From contig VXIS01000165.1 in assembly GCA_008704415.1 (NCBI GenBank), positions 37,016 through 101,015 of the forward strand: DNA of 64,000 nucleotides, written 5' to 3'. The stretch comes from Sphaerosporella brunnea. Lineage: Eukaryota; Ascomycota; Pezizomycetes; Pezizales; Pyronemataceae. Positions 11,016-21,925 of this stretch are shown piece by piece. The translations under genes and the position numbers were made by a program. How positions within the stretch are numbered: the stretch's first letter is position 1; every line of letters begins with the position of its first letter. The notes below the pieces were generated by a model. The model saw nothing but the letters and a program-made list of their open reading frames with translations, searched no databases and was not told where the DNA came from.

Positions 11016-11291
11016 CTAAATCGGGGGAAGGAGAGGTTTTGAGGTTGAGAGGGGCTGCTGGAGAAATTTGGAGAGCGATGATTGTTGGCGTGCTTGCTTT
11101 TTTGCAGGTGGGGCGGCAAGGAGCGAAGAGGCCGCGGTGACGGAACCGTTGCTTGCAAGGAGCGTTTCGAGGAGGGTGGGTAATGCAACGGATGGGTGCA
11201 GAGAGAGGAGGATGGCGAGCTTGGTGTCAGTACTGTCTTCACTGTCCGAGAGGTCTGGGGAAGGGTGGCGGCGCTTGTTGGTGGTGGACAT
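11016..11291 (-). pseudogene. N-terminal stub of an AlkB-like dioxygenase gene
   Basis: The 91-residue frame resembles the N-terminus of fungal AlkB-homologue repair proteins. It has a basic start (MSTTNKRRHPSPDLSDSED), a CUE-like helical segment around residues 25-60 (LAILLSLHP, LLETLLASNGSVTAAS), then a basic linker with SSLSKFL. In intact homologues the 2OG-Fe(II) oxygenase domain would follow. Here the frame stops at residue 91. The next recognisable sequence on this strand is LINE-derived and no oxygenase domain (HxD motif) follows. I infer truncation, possibly by the LINE. The family call rests on memory of this N-terminus alone; a small intact protein is the alternative. Confidence 0.45.
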
Positions 11292-12246
11292 TGGCGTTGG
11301 CGTGCTGTGGTGTCGCGTATATCGAGATGGGAGACGCGACGGCGCATAGCGGGGGTTGATATTGCGGCGTTTGTTCGCACTTTGCTTTGAGTGCGATGTG
11401 GGGGCGAAGCGCGTTTGCGGTTTGTTTGGTTTGATTGATGTTCGCTGACGCAGCGGAATATGTATCTATTGCTCCGCGCTGAGATGGTGATGCTGCCAGT
11501 GATGGCGGTGATGCGGTCAGTGATGCGGCTCGCCCGCCCCCTCTTTTTGCTGGGAACACCGTTGCAGGCATAGAAAAAGAGTTTACGGAGCCGGGCCAGG
11601 GGTGCAGCGATTAGCGTGGGGCACATCCACTTAGTCTCGAACGGGGAGCTGGTGAGGAAAAAAAAAAAGCTGTTCACTTTCCACCGCCCAACACGCCTCC
11701 CCCTCCTCCTCTCCACACTGCGCTTCTCCGAATTTACCCGCCCCAGACGTATAGATCTCAACGTCGCCGCAACTTGAGATCACCCCCCGCCAGTGCATGC
11801 ACTCGAAGACGAGACCTGCTGGCTTGTGTTGCGAAGGAATCTCTTAGGTTTGAAAAAAGGGAAAAACAATCACTCGATTGCTCTTTTCTTTGACACGGAC
11901 AAAGGTCAGTCATCCCATCACCCCATTCTTTCAATCACTGCTCTCTGCCCTCCCTTTGAAGCTTCAATTAAAAGCCACTGGACGAGCAATCGGCTTCTAT
12001 GATGCACTCTCCCTTCATCTGCAATCGCCGGCTTGTGCTGTTCAATCGCTGTCGGTTCCCGGACTGACGTTGGTCGCTCTTCTGCAGGTGTTTTTCGCTG
12101 GGCATCAACTTCCCCCCTTCCGTATAAATCTTCAACTCGTCATTTGCTTTTATCGCTCGCCACTGTTCATAAACTTCCCCTCGACCTCCGCTAGAACATC
12201 GCCCACCGTCTAGATCCATTTTACGTCCTAGAACCGCTTAAAAATC
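11292..12246. other. Shared upstream region of the AlkB-like stub and MET13
   Basis: This is the divergent intergenic region. Several open frames cross it but are GC-rich and without domains. It contains an A run near 11659-11669 and pyrimidine-rich stretches before the MET13 start, usual in fungal leaders. No specific operator is identified. Confidence 0.5.
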
Positions 12247-14306
12247 ATGGTTCATATCAGTCAGAAGCTCGCCGAGAGCGAGGCGCAGAAGAAACCTATC
12301 TTCTCTTTCGAATTCTACCCCCCGAAGACGGGACAGGTGTGTAATTGCCGAATCGAGTCATAGTTCGGGATGAGCGGAGCGTTGACTGTTGTTTCTCACG
12401 CAGGGTGTCCAAAACCTTTACGACCGTACGACCTCACTCCCGTGCGCAAAACCCGATCGGTGTCGTACATGCTGACAGGTAATAGGTATGGACCGTATGC
12501 ACGCCCTTGGTCCTCAATTCATCGATATCACCTGGAATGCGGGTGGACGTCTGTCAAACCTGACCTGCGAAATGGTCAACGTCGCCCAGTCGGTTTACGG
12601 ACTTGAGACCTGCATGCACTTGACGTGTACGGGTATGCCCAAGGAGAAGGTGGATGAGGCCTTGAAGGAAGCTTATAAGGCTGGGTGCACCAACATTCTT
12701 GCGCTGCGCGGCGACCCCCCTCGTGAGAACGAGAAGTGGGAGGCTGATCCTAATGGGTTCCGTTACGCCAAGGATCTCGTCAAGCACATCCGTAAAACCT
12801 ACGGCGATTACTTTGACATCGCCGTTGCCGGATATCCCGAGGGTTCTGAGGAGGGAACCGAACCGGAGTTGTTGTTACAGCACTTGAAGGAGAAGGTCGA
12901 TGCCGGTGCTACCTTCATTATCACTCAGATGTTCTACGACGTGGACATCTTCCTGGACTGGGTGAAGAAGTGCAGAGCTATCGGAATCACCGTTCCCATC
13001 GTTCCCGGAATCATGCCGATTCACACCTACGCGGCTTTCATGAGACGTGCGAGCTGGACCAAGTGCCACGTTCCGCCGAGATGGCTTGAGCGCTTGGAGC
13101 CCGTCAAGAACGATGACGTGGCTGTCAGAGAGATTGGAAGGGATTTGGTTGTGGAAATGTGTCAGCGGATCATCGATGCTGGCATCTACCACCTGCATTT
13201 GTTCGTATTCGTTATGTCCGCCAGATGACAAAATGCTAATTTTTTGCAGTTACACCATGAACCTCGCCACTGCCACTCGCATGGTTCTCGAGGGCCTGAA
13301 CTTGATCCCCACCTTGGATCAGGTCCACCCTCCCCTTCCCTTCCGGCCTTCGCTCGGATTCAACCGCAAGACCGAGAACGTGCGTCCCATTTTCTGGAAG
13401 AACCGCAAGGCTTCGTATGTTCAGCGCACCCAGGACTGGGACGAGTTCCCGAACGGACGTTGGGGAGATTCCCGCTCTCCTGCTTTTGGTGAGGTGGATT
13501 CGTACGGTATTGGTCTCCGTGGATCCAACGAGTCGAACATCAAGCTTTACGGCCGGCCTCAGTGTATCCGAGATGTCGCTGAGACCTTTGTCCGCTACAT
13601 GGCCGGCAAGCTTTCTACTCTTCCATGGTCCGAGTCGTCGATCACCGCCGAGGTCGATGTCATCAAAGATCAGCTCATCAGCCTCAACCGCCGTGGTTTC
13701 TTGACGGTCAACTCCCAGCCGGCCGTCAACGGCGCCAAGTCCTCGCACCCGATCTACGGATGGGGACCTGCCAATGGCTACGTTTACCAGAAGTCGTACC
13801 TTGAGGTCTTCGTCTCGCCAGAGTGCTTGGCCGACTTGATCACTAACATCGAGCGTGACCCCGAGATGACCTACTATGCGGTTGACAAGAGCGGAACTCT
13901 CAAGACCAACAGCCCTGATGGTCCTAACGCCGTCACCTGGGGTGTGTACCCGGGCAAGGAGATCATCCAGCCCACCATCGTCGAAACTATCAGTTTCTTG
14001 GCCTGGAAGGATGAGGCATACAGACTCGGACAGGACTGGGCCAACTGCTACACCCAAGACAGCGTCAGTAGACACCTGCTGACGGGCATGATGGACACGT
14101 GGTGGCTGGTCAACATCGTGGACAACGACTTCCACCGCGAGGGCAAGATCTTCGAGCTCTTCGACAACCTTGAGGTCAAGAACCTTGACGAGACCCTGGA
14201 GGTCGCAGATCTCGTGAAGGACCTCAACCTCAATGGCCTCAACGGTGAACCCAAGACCAATGGTGGTGCCGTCAACGGCACTACCAATGGGGCTGCTGTC
14301 AACTAA
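12247..14306 (+). CDS. MET13: Methylenetetrahydrofolate reductase
   Basis: The enzyme reduces 5,10-methylene-THF to 5-methyl-THF, the methyl donor for methionine synthase. Exons are 12247-12336, 12404-12425, 12486-13200 and 13250-14306, with introns of 67, 60 and 49 nt; together they encode 627 residues, near the fungal norm of about 600-650. The N-terminal half is the FAD-dependent TIM barrel (FSFEFYPPKTGQ at the start, ALRGDPP, FIITQMFYD, VPIVPGIMPI). The C-terminal half is the regulatory domain found in eukaryotic forms. Exon 2 is only 22 nt and was placed because it restores the GVQNLYDR-MDRMHALG join. The last 25 or so residues are an Asn/Gly-rich tail. BFR2 follows on the same strand 0.65 kb away. 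Confidence 0.95.
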
Positions 14307-14957
14307 ATACCCCTTCGTCATTTTATCTTGCGAATGTTTCTTCAATTCTGTAGCTTCAACGCTTCAGTGCAATATATCAAACGCACTTTTTACAAATGTT
14401 TTCTTTTTTCTCTTTTCTGTTTATGATCTCATTTGTTTGGATCGGATTGCATAGGGATTACAACGTTTCAACACTGGTTTCGCTGCTCCACAAGATGGAA
14501 GTCAGAGCTGCATACTTCGCGGATTGGGAAAATGGGTGCGTTATCGGAGCAAACTTCAACATGTTTGGCGTTCTTGTGGGCAAAGGGGTTTCTGGTGCTG
14601 TGTTTGCTTGATTGGGCTCTTTTCTTAATTGTACTATGACATGCCGATGGCGGATGGCGGGAAGATGATGGGGGGCAGGGCGAAGGAGTTACATTATAGG
14701 ATGGCGGGGAGATGATGAGGGAATAGACATGCTCGGGTCTCCAGGCCCTCAACGGCCCTGGGAAATCGAGCTTTGTCTCAATAAATTGCTAGGTCGATGT
14801 GATAGTGATCTTGTTCGAATGAATTCCCCATACGCCATCCGAGTGATAATTGGTGCTTACAGATCCCTGCTAGCGTGTGAAGTGAGGCTTAACATTTTTT
14901 CACGCATGTCTTGTCATCTCTCCAGATCTCCCACACTACCATAAACCACAACGAAAA

Positions 14958-16626
14958 ATGGCCCCCAAGAAGTCGCTCACACTCAATGAACAGCTCGCAC
15001 TGCTGAACGATCCTGCGCCGCACGGTACTACCCCTCGTCCGTGAATCCTTGGAAGGAAGCTAATTGGATTAGACTTCGACCCGGAAGGTCTCGAAGATGA
15101 GTTCTCAGACGACAACCACTCTGCCGGCTCCGGCAGCGGCGACGAAGACGAAGACATCGGTGCGGACAAGGCCCGCGAACACTACGTTGCGGTCGGCAAG
15201 AGTGCACTCCGCGCGCAGAGTTCGGCGCAGCTGGGAAGGGAGTATGAGGGAGCGAAAGTCAGCCGGGAGGCGCTTTACGAGTCCGAGTCCGAGTCCGATT
15301 CCGAGGGGGACGAGGGCGGAGTTAGCATTGAGGATTTGGAGGATGGGGATGTGAGGTTCGGCAGTGGGGATGAGGAGATTGAGAGTGAGGATGCGCTTGG
15401 AAGTGATGGCGAACGGTTTAAGGAGTGGAGGTTTATGGGGAGTAGAACTACTGAGGGCGGAAGGCCGCCGATGAGTGGGGAGGGGGTTGCGGGCGAGAGT
15501 AGTGAGGAGGAGGGGACTGAGGAGGGGGAGGAGGGGAGTGAGGAGGGGGAGGAAGGGAGTGAGGAGGAAGAGGACGAGGAGTCCGAAGAGGAGGACGATG
15601 AGCAGCACGCTACGCTATCCAAGATGATGGCGCAGGAGAAAAAGTGCGGGTTCCTCTCTACAATACTGGTTCAGCTGCTCATGAATGTGCAGGGCCATCA
15701 CCGAGAACATCACGAAGGCCGCACAAATCGACGCCGAGAAAGGTGCTGCTGTCCGTCTGCAACAGAAGACCTTCGATTCCTTCCTCAGTGCGCGTATCAA
15801 GTTACAAAAAGCGCTCACAGCTATCAACAGCCTTCCCACTTCCATTCCCACCACATCAGATACACAGGAGAGCTGGAAAGCTGCAGAAGCATCTGCCATT
15901 AAGCTTTGGAACACCCTCTACTCGCTGCGCATCGATATCACCACTGCGCGCCAGCCTAACCTCAAGAAAAGGAAAGCGGAAGAAATCGATGAGGAAACGT
16001 CCATCGACCAGATCTGGAATAAAATGGCGAAGCTCGAGGCTGAGGTTACACCCTGGCGTGAGGGCGTTCTTGAGAAATGGTCAAGCAAGACGCAAACCGT
16101 CACCACTGCCTCGATCGGAAAGAAACTCAATAACACTGCTCCCCGCTCCGTCACCGCCTCCATCCGCGAGTCTCTTGCCACCGATCGCGAACGTTTGATC
16201 GGCCGCACACGCGTGCCCCGCTCTTGTGCCCCCTTGCAGGCTGCCAAGGAAGTTGAACACGACCCCGAGATCTTCGACGACACGGATCTTTACCAGCAGC
16301 TCCTCAGGGCGTTGGTGGATCAGCGCATGGTGGAATCATCGGCTGGCGGCGCGGTGCGGTGGACCAATGCCATGCGTGACGCGAAGAAGAAGAAGAAGGT
16401 GGATACTAAGGCCAGCAAGGGACGCAAGCTGCGGTACAACGTCCACGAGAAGCTGCAAAACTTTATGGCGCCGCTGGACAACAACGCTTGGCATGATAGC
16501 CAAATTTCGGAGCTGTTCTCGAGCTTGCTGGGACAGAGACTGCGTGTGGATGAGAGTGAGGATGAGCAAGAGGATCAGGAGATGCAGGATGTCATCCCTG
16601 AGGATGGTCTGAGACTTTTCCGATAG
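14958..16626 (+). CDS. BFR2: Bfr2/AATF-family ribosome biogenesis protein
   Basis: Yeast Bfr2 and human AATF act in the nucleolus in small-subunit pre-rRNA processing. Exons are 14958-15024, 15073-15643 and 15693-16626 (introns 48 and 49 nt), giving 523 residues against 534 in yeast. Residues about 20-215 are strongly acidic with long Glu/Ser runs, as in the family. The AATF leader region follows (KLWNTLYSLR, then a basic KKRKAEE). The C-terminal TRAUB domain includes DDTDLYQQLLRALVDQR and a KGRKLRYNVHEKLQNFMAP segment. The internal junctions restore PHDFDPEG and EKKAITENITKAA. The identification is firm; the exact edges of the acidic region are not conserved enough to test the second intron further. 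Confidence 0.92.
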
Positions 16627-17427
16627 CGGGTTGCACCTGGTGTATAGTAGATGATGTGTTTTGTAAACTTTAGAAAAAGTTGACGTGGAAGAAATGCGGA
16701 CGCGATCCACCTTCCAGCTGGCACATAACAAACGCTCCGCGCTGCTACGGCTCGACCTGCGGGACGCCGGACCTAAAGTTATAGGAATTGCCCGTGCGTG
16801 ATCCTGTTGCTCCTCCGGGCCTGACTGTGCTCTCTTGGGATTGGCCCAGCACGGGCTCTTAGATCCTATTGTCACTTCACGCGTGGTTCCGTTCCCTGGA
16901 CCAACACAACGTTGCAGGAGTTGTAAACTTGCAATGAGGAGCTTGATTGAATGTTGGTTTTTTTTGTGTTTTTTTTTCGAAAGCCACAGCCACTGCCGCT
17001 ATGTAGGTTGTCTGCATGGATCTTCGCGTCAAAGTATCTCATCTCGCGGTTAACTACTCTAACCATGCTGTAGTTAACCGCGACCATCACGTCAATCCAC
17101 ATATCAAAATGCATGCACGGTACCGTGCAACAATTTCATTCTCGTCGTGCATTGCCAATATATCGCTCATGCAGACTATGAGTGAATTTGTATACTTACG
17201 CTGCTCTACAACCGTTTTTTTCAGATATGCAATGGACATACATCCCCTCGCGTTGGCTAGACCACCCCCGGCCAAAACGGGGAAGAAAAAAAATTAGCTC
17301 CAACGGCGATACTTACTTAAGTATCTGAGTCACGGCCTGTGGCGGGGAGGTATGTAAGGGCCGAAGAAGAAGAGCTGCAAAACTTCGCTCTTCGATTTCG
17401 TTCGGAACAGTCACTTGTTGGAATACG
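16627..17427. promoter_or_regulatory. BFR2-HOM3 intergenic region with a 14 bp inverted repeat
   Basis: No gene is supported here. At 17044-17083 two 14 bp arms (tcgcggttaactac and its exact reverse complement) flank a 12 bp loop. At 17114-17129 there is a perfect 16 bp palindrome, tgcacggtaccgtgca. Both lie 300-390 bp upstream of the HOM3 ATG, a distance suited to binding of dimeric regulators. Whether they act on HOM3 is a guess. The motif TGACTC, the core of the amino-acid-starvation regulator site, occurs as its complement gagtca near 17327-17332, about 100 bp upstream of the ATG, which would fit general amino-acid control. Confidence 0.4.
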
Positions 17428-19007
17428 ATGTCGCCCTCGGTTGCAGACCACGCCCAGCTACAGCTACGCGGAAACCCAGCGGATGCGCCTTGGATTATCC
17501 AGAAGTTCGGCGGCACGTCGCTGGGGAAGTTTGCGCAGGGCATTGCGGAGGAGATTGTCAAGTGTGTTTCCCCTTACCCCTTCCGAGTGTTGAGAGAGAG
17601 CTAATGATGATAATGGGGAATTGAAGACCAGGCACCCACCATCACCGCATCGCTATCGTCTGCTCCGCCCTCTCCACCGGTACCAAAGCCGAAGGCACCA
17701 CCTCGCGCCTTCTCCGCGCCGCAAAGGCAGCAGTGAAACCGCCCTCCACCGAGCACGAAGAAATTGTTGCCGCTCTTTCCCGCGACCACATCGCCGCCGG
17801 CGAGACACTGATCCGGGATGCAGCTTTGCTAGAAGGCTACAAAGCCTCCGTCGAAGCCGAATGCGCGCGTGCCCGCTCTTTCCTTTGCGCGGCCCGGGTG
17901 CTGGATGAGATCTCGCCCAAAACCCGCGACATCATCATCGGCGCCGGCGAAAAGCTGAGCTGTCTCTTTATGACCACGCTGCTGCAGGACCGCGGCGTTA
18001 AGGCTGAGTATGTAAATCTGGAGAATATCATACATCCCGCGTCCACGTCGGGAACCGTGACGCAGGCGTTCTATGATGATGTGGCTGTGGCGGTTGCGGA
18101 GCGTGTGCTCGAGTGTGAGGACCGTGTGCCGGTTGTCACCGGCTTCTTTGGCACTGTGCCGGGCAGCTTACTTGCCGCTGTCGGGAGGGGATACACCGAC
18201 CTGTGCGCGGCGCTATTAGCCGTGGGCATTAAAGCCCAGGAGTTGCAGGTGTGGAAAGAGGTGGATGGGATCTTCACGGCGGATCCTAGGAAGGTACCGC
18301 AGGCGGCGCTAATCCCCGTGATCACGCCAGAGGAGACGGCGGAGTTGACGTACTGGGGGGCGGAGGTTATCCATCCATTTACCATGGAGCAGGTTATTGC
18401 GGCTAAGATCCCGATTCGCGTCAAGAATGTCACCAACCCCGGAGGCCATGGAACCGTCATTTTCCCCGCGGATCAGGAACCCCTGGAGGGCCGGGTCCCA
18501 GGTACCCCGAATGGCCTGAAGCCAAGCGGGAAACGCCCTACCGCGGTTACCACTAAGGCGGATATCACCATCATCAACGTTCACAGCAACAGGAAGAACG
18601 TGTCGCACGGTTTTTTGGCGGGGATCTTCAGTACACTCGATTTCCACCAGCTAGTCGTCGATCTCATCTCGACCTCGGAGGTGCATGTGTCGATGGCGCT
18701 GCACACCGACACGTCCGCGCGGCAGACAGCGGTACAGCTGGCAGCGAAGGAACTGGAGCGATGGGGCACGGTTGATATCAGCAGGGGCCTCAGCATCGTT
18801 GCTGTCGTGGGGAGACATATGAAACGCATGGTCGGAGTTGCGGGCAGGATGTTCCAGACACTTGCGGATGCGAGCGTTAATATTGAGATGATATCGCAGG
18901 GCGCGAATGAGATCAATATTAGCTGTGTGGTCAAGGAGAAGGATGCGTTGAAGGCTATGACGATTTTGCATACTACTCTGTTTCTGTATTCCGAGGTGGA
19001 GATCTAG
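17428..19007 (+). CDS. HOM3: Aspartate kinase
   Basis: This enzyme phosphorylates aspartate, the first committed step to threonine, methionine and (through homoserine) related amino acids. Exons are 17428-17563 and 17632-19007, giving 503 residues (yeast Hom3 527). The kinase N-terminal motif KFGGTS is at 26-31, and GRGYTDLCAAL at about 230-240 is the substrate and nucleotide region. VDGIFTADPR at about 257-266 and a RVKNVTNP segment follow. Two C-terminal ACT-type regions are visible (SHGFLAGIFSTLDF and GVAGRMFQTLADASVNIEM), which in fungi bind threonine for feedback control. The splice phase was fixed by the IVK-CTHHHRIAIVCSALS join. A possible Gcn4/CpcA-type site lies upstream. Confidence 0.95.
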
Positions 19008-19830
19008 AGGGTGGGGTGTGTTAGCGAAGAGCTAGAGGGAGAGGGGAGTGATATCAGCTTTGTGCTTGCAGTTTTTTGGTATCGATTTCCGGGTTTGCGG
19101 TTTGCAGTTTGCGGGTTAACTATAGCGGGGGGGCGGGAGAATTTTGTTTGGAGCTGGATTAGATGGCGAATTTTTTTAGTTTTTGTTTTTTTTGTTGTAG
19201 AAGACATTTGCATGGCGGGGAAGATGTGTATATACTTATATACCCTTAGACACTTATACGCGCTTTGTGGAGTTATATGCAGTGTTTCCAACCTGTATTT
19301 CGCCGCATACGGGTTTTGCTCCGGTTCAATATCCTTCTGCGCTGGTCGGGCATGGTAGTAGTAGCAAGTAGGGATGCGGTCGACGGGTTCGGTGTGTTAA
19401 TAGCGGAGCTAGATGTCAAGGCAAATAGAGGTTAGGTACAGCAGTGTTCTCAATAGCCACTGTGAGCTCCATGAGCTGACGGGTACGAACAGCGGACGCG
19501 ATTGTTGCTTCCGTGAATATCACTCTGTACTAATTCGCATACCTTTTGAAAGCCCAGGCCTTTTTTTTTTTTGTTCTTGGGTTTCTATAGAACCCACCGG
19601 TCATTCCTGTGGTGTCCAAGTCCTTATTTTCATTGGGCGGAAATTCATGGTCTTTGAGTTTGCCCAAGTAAGCCTGTAGTTGAGATTCAGGTGAAGACGA
19701 GGTGATGCTTCATGATCCACATGTGCATGATCGACGTATCATGATAAGATAATGTTGAACCGGAATATGCAGCCCTCCCCCCGCGGCGAAGAAGAAAGGA
19801 AAATGAAACAAATGAAACATATTTTCTCCA
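19008..19830. other. Convergent 3' intergenic region
   Basis: This lies between the convergent HOM3 and PAP2 phosphatase genes. It is T-rich after HOM3 (runs near 19167-19200 and 19559-19572) and holds no supported gene. The T runs may help transcript 3'-end formation, but no specific signal is claimed. Confidence 0.55.
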
Positions 19831-21062
19831 TCAAACCACATTTTCACCTCTAAAAACTCCGCCACCGCCATGGGTACCAGTACCAACGCCCGCGCCCATT
19901 ACACCCGCCCCCACCGCATCCCCGGGCGCACCCCCCATCTTCCCCGCTCCCCCGCCCCACCCCGCATTTCTAGTCGCCACAGCGGTTCCCCATCCCTCCT
20001 CTCCCTCTCCAAGCCCATACCAAAACCCAGTACCCACATTCCCTCTAGGCAGGGGAACATGGTTGAACCTGAAGTCCCAGACGGCGGCATACATCATCCT
20101 ATAAGCCGAGAAGGCAAACATAGTGCCAATGATAGCGCCCGCAACAACGTCGTACCAGTTGTGGTACTCGTCGATAGTTAGAGAACCGGCGATTAGCGTT
20201 GCGCCCAGCACGGGGGTGTACAGTGCCGTGAGCTTCCACATGTGCGGTGCGTAGTTGGAGAAGACTTTGAGTTTGGCGTTGAGGTACAGGGAGAGGAAGA
20301 TAAGGCCCGCGACTGTGATGTGGGTCAGCAAAGTGCGTTCTTCGCTGTGTTTGAGGGGAGGGTGGGGAGGCGTACATGCAGCCGTGGAATGCCCGCTCGG
20401 AAAACTCTCCAGCGAATCATTAATCTCCTTCTCATCGCCGGTACAAACCGTGCGGGTGAACATGACTTCTCTGAAGCCGTTTCCCTGCAGCATTCCGGTC
20501 GTGCGGGGTTTACAAACCGCCAAAAAGTGGGGGCGTAGGCCTCCGATCAGCCATTTCAGGAACACCTGGAACACCGCCGCATTGATCAACGAATACAGCA
20601 GGCCGAGTATGGCGTTGTTGGCGTCCCAGAAACTGCGGATCCGGATCTGCAGGCAGAGGATTATAAAGATTGGGACTACGCTGGCCAGAAGCGCTGCCAG
20701 CCAGATTGGGATTATGTTTTTGCGGAGCGGGTACGCGAATTGTGGATACACGATTTCTTGGTCTTGGAACACGATTGGGAAGGACCGGGTGGGTGCTGGT
20801 GCTGCTTGGTAGACCTGGGGTTTGTTTGTCAACGTGGTTTTCAAGGGGCAGGGAGGAACGGGATTACCCCAAGCCCGACGGCACCCAGAGCTGCCATCGT
20901 GAGAATGTCTAGCCATACGGTGCGAAGCCACATCCCGAATGTAGGCCGGCGGTTGATGTGGTAGTCTGTGGCGGCGGCACGTTTTTCGCCGTGGTGATGG
21001 CCATGGCCACGGCCGTTAGTAGTAGTGGCAGGATCCGCACGGCGGCGTGAGAAGGGGCCCAT
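19831..21062 (-). CDS. PAP2-family lipid phosphate phosphatase (Dpp1/Lpp1-like)
   Basis: Members remove phosphate from diacylglycerol pyrophosphate, phosphatidate and related lipids at vacuole or Golgi membranes. Exons on the minus strand are 20868-21062, 20376-20814 and 19831-20312 (introns 53 and 63 nt), 371 residues. Six hydrophobic spans are likely, beginning near residue 48. The three phosphatase motifs are present: KWLIGGLRP (152-160), PSGH (204-207) and SLTIDEYHNWYD (255-266). In the third, the usual Arg after Ser is Leu. The second intron was placed to restore STAAFAGLIFLSLY. The start is chosen because the N-terminus is His-rich and leads into a membrane span. The last 60 or so residues are a Gly-rich, disordered tail. 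It converges with HOM3. Confidence 0.9.
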
Positions 21063-21925
21063 TGTTGACAGTGTTGAAGATGTTGACAGTGTTATGGATT
21101 CACAGAAATTTGGGGCTTCAGAGATGTTTTTTTATAGGAGCAATGACTGCAATGACGTCGTCTTGTCAAAACCTCAAATCTCCCCGGAGACTGGTGAGAG
21201 TTGCAATTAGCAAGTTTTTCTCCCCGAGACAGCACTCGATGGTGATGGCCCAGTCAGTGGTCGGGATAAGCTTCCTTGGCTGCTTGTTTTGTGCTTGTTG
21301 CTTATTCGGCTGCTACCATGTCGTCATAGGATCTTCATGTGATTGCACGTGGCTGGGATACCTCTCACAAAGGGAACATATTGTGCTATACACGTATTTA
21401 CAGACGTCTGTATAAATCGTCTCTTAGCTTCCTTATCCGCGTAGGGAAGTCCTAATATATTTCTACGAGTTTCACCGGTTTTGACAGGTGTGATGGGAGA
21501 ATAACATTGCTTGCAAGCACTACGAATGCGAGGTCTCGGCGCTTTAGCACAGCCAGCAAAAACGCTCCAAACTGCTGGTACCAAATCTCTCAAAAAATCA
21601 AGAGGCGACGATAGAGAACTGTTTGGAAGGAACGGACGCCGCCGGGCCATAGCGACATAATCTTTCCTCGTACAAGCGGCCACTACCACCAATTTTCGTC
21701 CGCTACAACACTAACCCTTACTTGAAAATGCTGCTTTGAGTAGAATGTCGATTCGTGTGTTTTTGGACCCTTTCTCATGAGCTTGAAACAAGACACCAAG
21801 ATCGCGATCTAGGACCAATTCAATTCGTGATCATTGCTAAAACCCTAGTCCATCTTTCCATTCCTTGTGTACTTGTTCTCCTTTGTTCTTTTACAGGTGA
21901 GGGAGCGGGTAGCCTCAATAGCTGG
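21063..21925. other. Intergenic, no supported gene
   Basis: This region includes the promoter of the leftward PAP2 gene. A minus-strand frame at 21324-21655 (ATG start MARRRPFLPN) has a Cys pair (ACKQC) but no recognisable domain, and I do not call it. Confidence 0.45.

Noticed and set aside
13236..14345. 369-codon open frame antisense to MET13 exon 4
   Set aside because: Its codons mirror a well-supported coding exon; GC-rich third positions keep the opposite strand open. The protein has no domain.
14468..14752. Open frames just after MET13 on both strands
   Set aside because: They lie in 3' flanking sequence, are short and have no features.
16336..16875. 179-codon minus-strand frame over the BFR2 3' end
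   Set aside because: Mostly antisense to the conserved TRAUB domain; taken as a shadow.
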